Shown piece by piece: positions 42,874 through 42,958 of a stretch of DNA of 42,958 bases. A model generated the notes under the pieces. It was not told where the DNA came from, ran no database searches, and worked only from the letters and a program-made list of their open reading frames with translations. The position numbers and the translations under genes were made by a program. Location: contig UQMM01000020.1 in the NCBI GenBank assembly GCA_900542165.1, positions 1 to 42,958 on the forward strand, read 5' to 3'. The stretch's first letter is position 1; the number at the start of each line of letters is the position of its first letter. The DNA comes from an uncultured Collinsella sp. (GTDB lineage: Bacteria; Actinomycetota; Coriobacteriia; Coriobacteriales; Coriobacteriaceae).

Positions 42874-42958
42874 ATGTATTGTGTAGGACTTGTGAAGAGT
42901 GGAATTCCCGCCCACGGGGCCCCTCCGGTCTGGCAATATATCTCCTTGCCGCGCGGCC
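42874..42958 (+). CDS. Possible gene entering from the right edge
   Basis: From ATG 42874, after AGGAAG, a frame stays open to the window end (28 codons, start MYCVGLVKSGIPAHG). It follows an AT-rich stretch (42728-42873) with several TATATA-like boxes (near 42752, 42792 and 42862), unlike the rest of the window. The visible part is too short to assign a family. It could be the start of an acquired gene or a chance frame. Confidence 0.35.
   Translation, partial: MYCVGLVKSGIPAHGAPPVWQYISLPRG

Overview
The window is a GC-rich chromosomal segment with densely packed genes. The set of proteins points to an anaerobic Gram-positive actinobacterium of the Coriobacteriia, most like Collinsella: a single-chain PurL of the Gram-positive type, a RecJ-helicase fusion, a lactate dehydrogenase-ETF cluster, class II aldolase, LAXTG-type sorting and a CCA-encoding tRNA. 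This placement is recognition from the sequence and was not tested by a database search. Most of the content is core metabolism. There is no phage, CRISPR array, insertion sequence or resistance cassette.

Layout. 1-1304 is a TerB_N-domain gene cut by the left edge. 1393-5434 (minus strand) holds a DUF554 membrane protein and a five-gene run of small exported proteins of unknown function, one with an LAQTG sorting signal. 5781-9406 (plus) is a three-gene D-lactate dehydrogenase/EtfB/EtfA cluster whose EtfA carries a ferredoxin domain, as expected for an electron-confurcating lactate dehydrogenase. An HD-domain hydrolase, AzlC/AzlD, a KdgT permease, a GGDEF diguanylate cyclase, an EamA exporter, PurL, a cation/proton antiporter and homoserine dehydrogenase fill 9403-22127. 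A small relic of a short-chain dehydrogenase lies between the last two.

22378-28677 is a complete branched-chain amino-acid ABC importer: two tandem substrate-binding lipoproteins, two permeases and two ATPases, with a hairpin between the binding proteins and the permeases. After a terminator and a 22-bp inverted repeat come CutC and a GalT/HIT-like DUF4931 protein, then a convergent BASS-family transporter.

31583-38070 is a stress/repair cluster: a short ORF overlapping a RecJ-helicase fusion, the bifunctional (p)ppGpp synthetase/hydrolase Rel and a metallo-beta-lactamase-fold hydrolase. Fructose-bisphosphate aldolase follows, with a large nested palindrome and tandem repeat behind it, then a transglutaminase-like protein. 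A tRNA-Leu(CAA) has its 3' end duplicated 184 bp downstream. The right end is the infC-rpmI-rplT operon, preceded by an attenuator-like leader; infC appears to start at AUA. A short reading frame enters the right edge from an AT-rich stretch.

The most unusual observations are the AUA start of infC, the duplicated tRNA 3' end, the exported-protein operon with its tiny LAXTG protein, the nested palindrome behind fba, the short overlapping ORF at recJ and the SDR relic. None of them is proof of a new system; the exported-protein operon is the best candidate for something undescribed.
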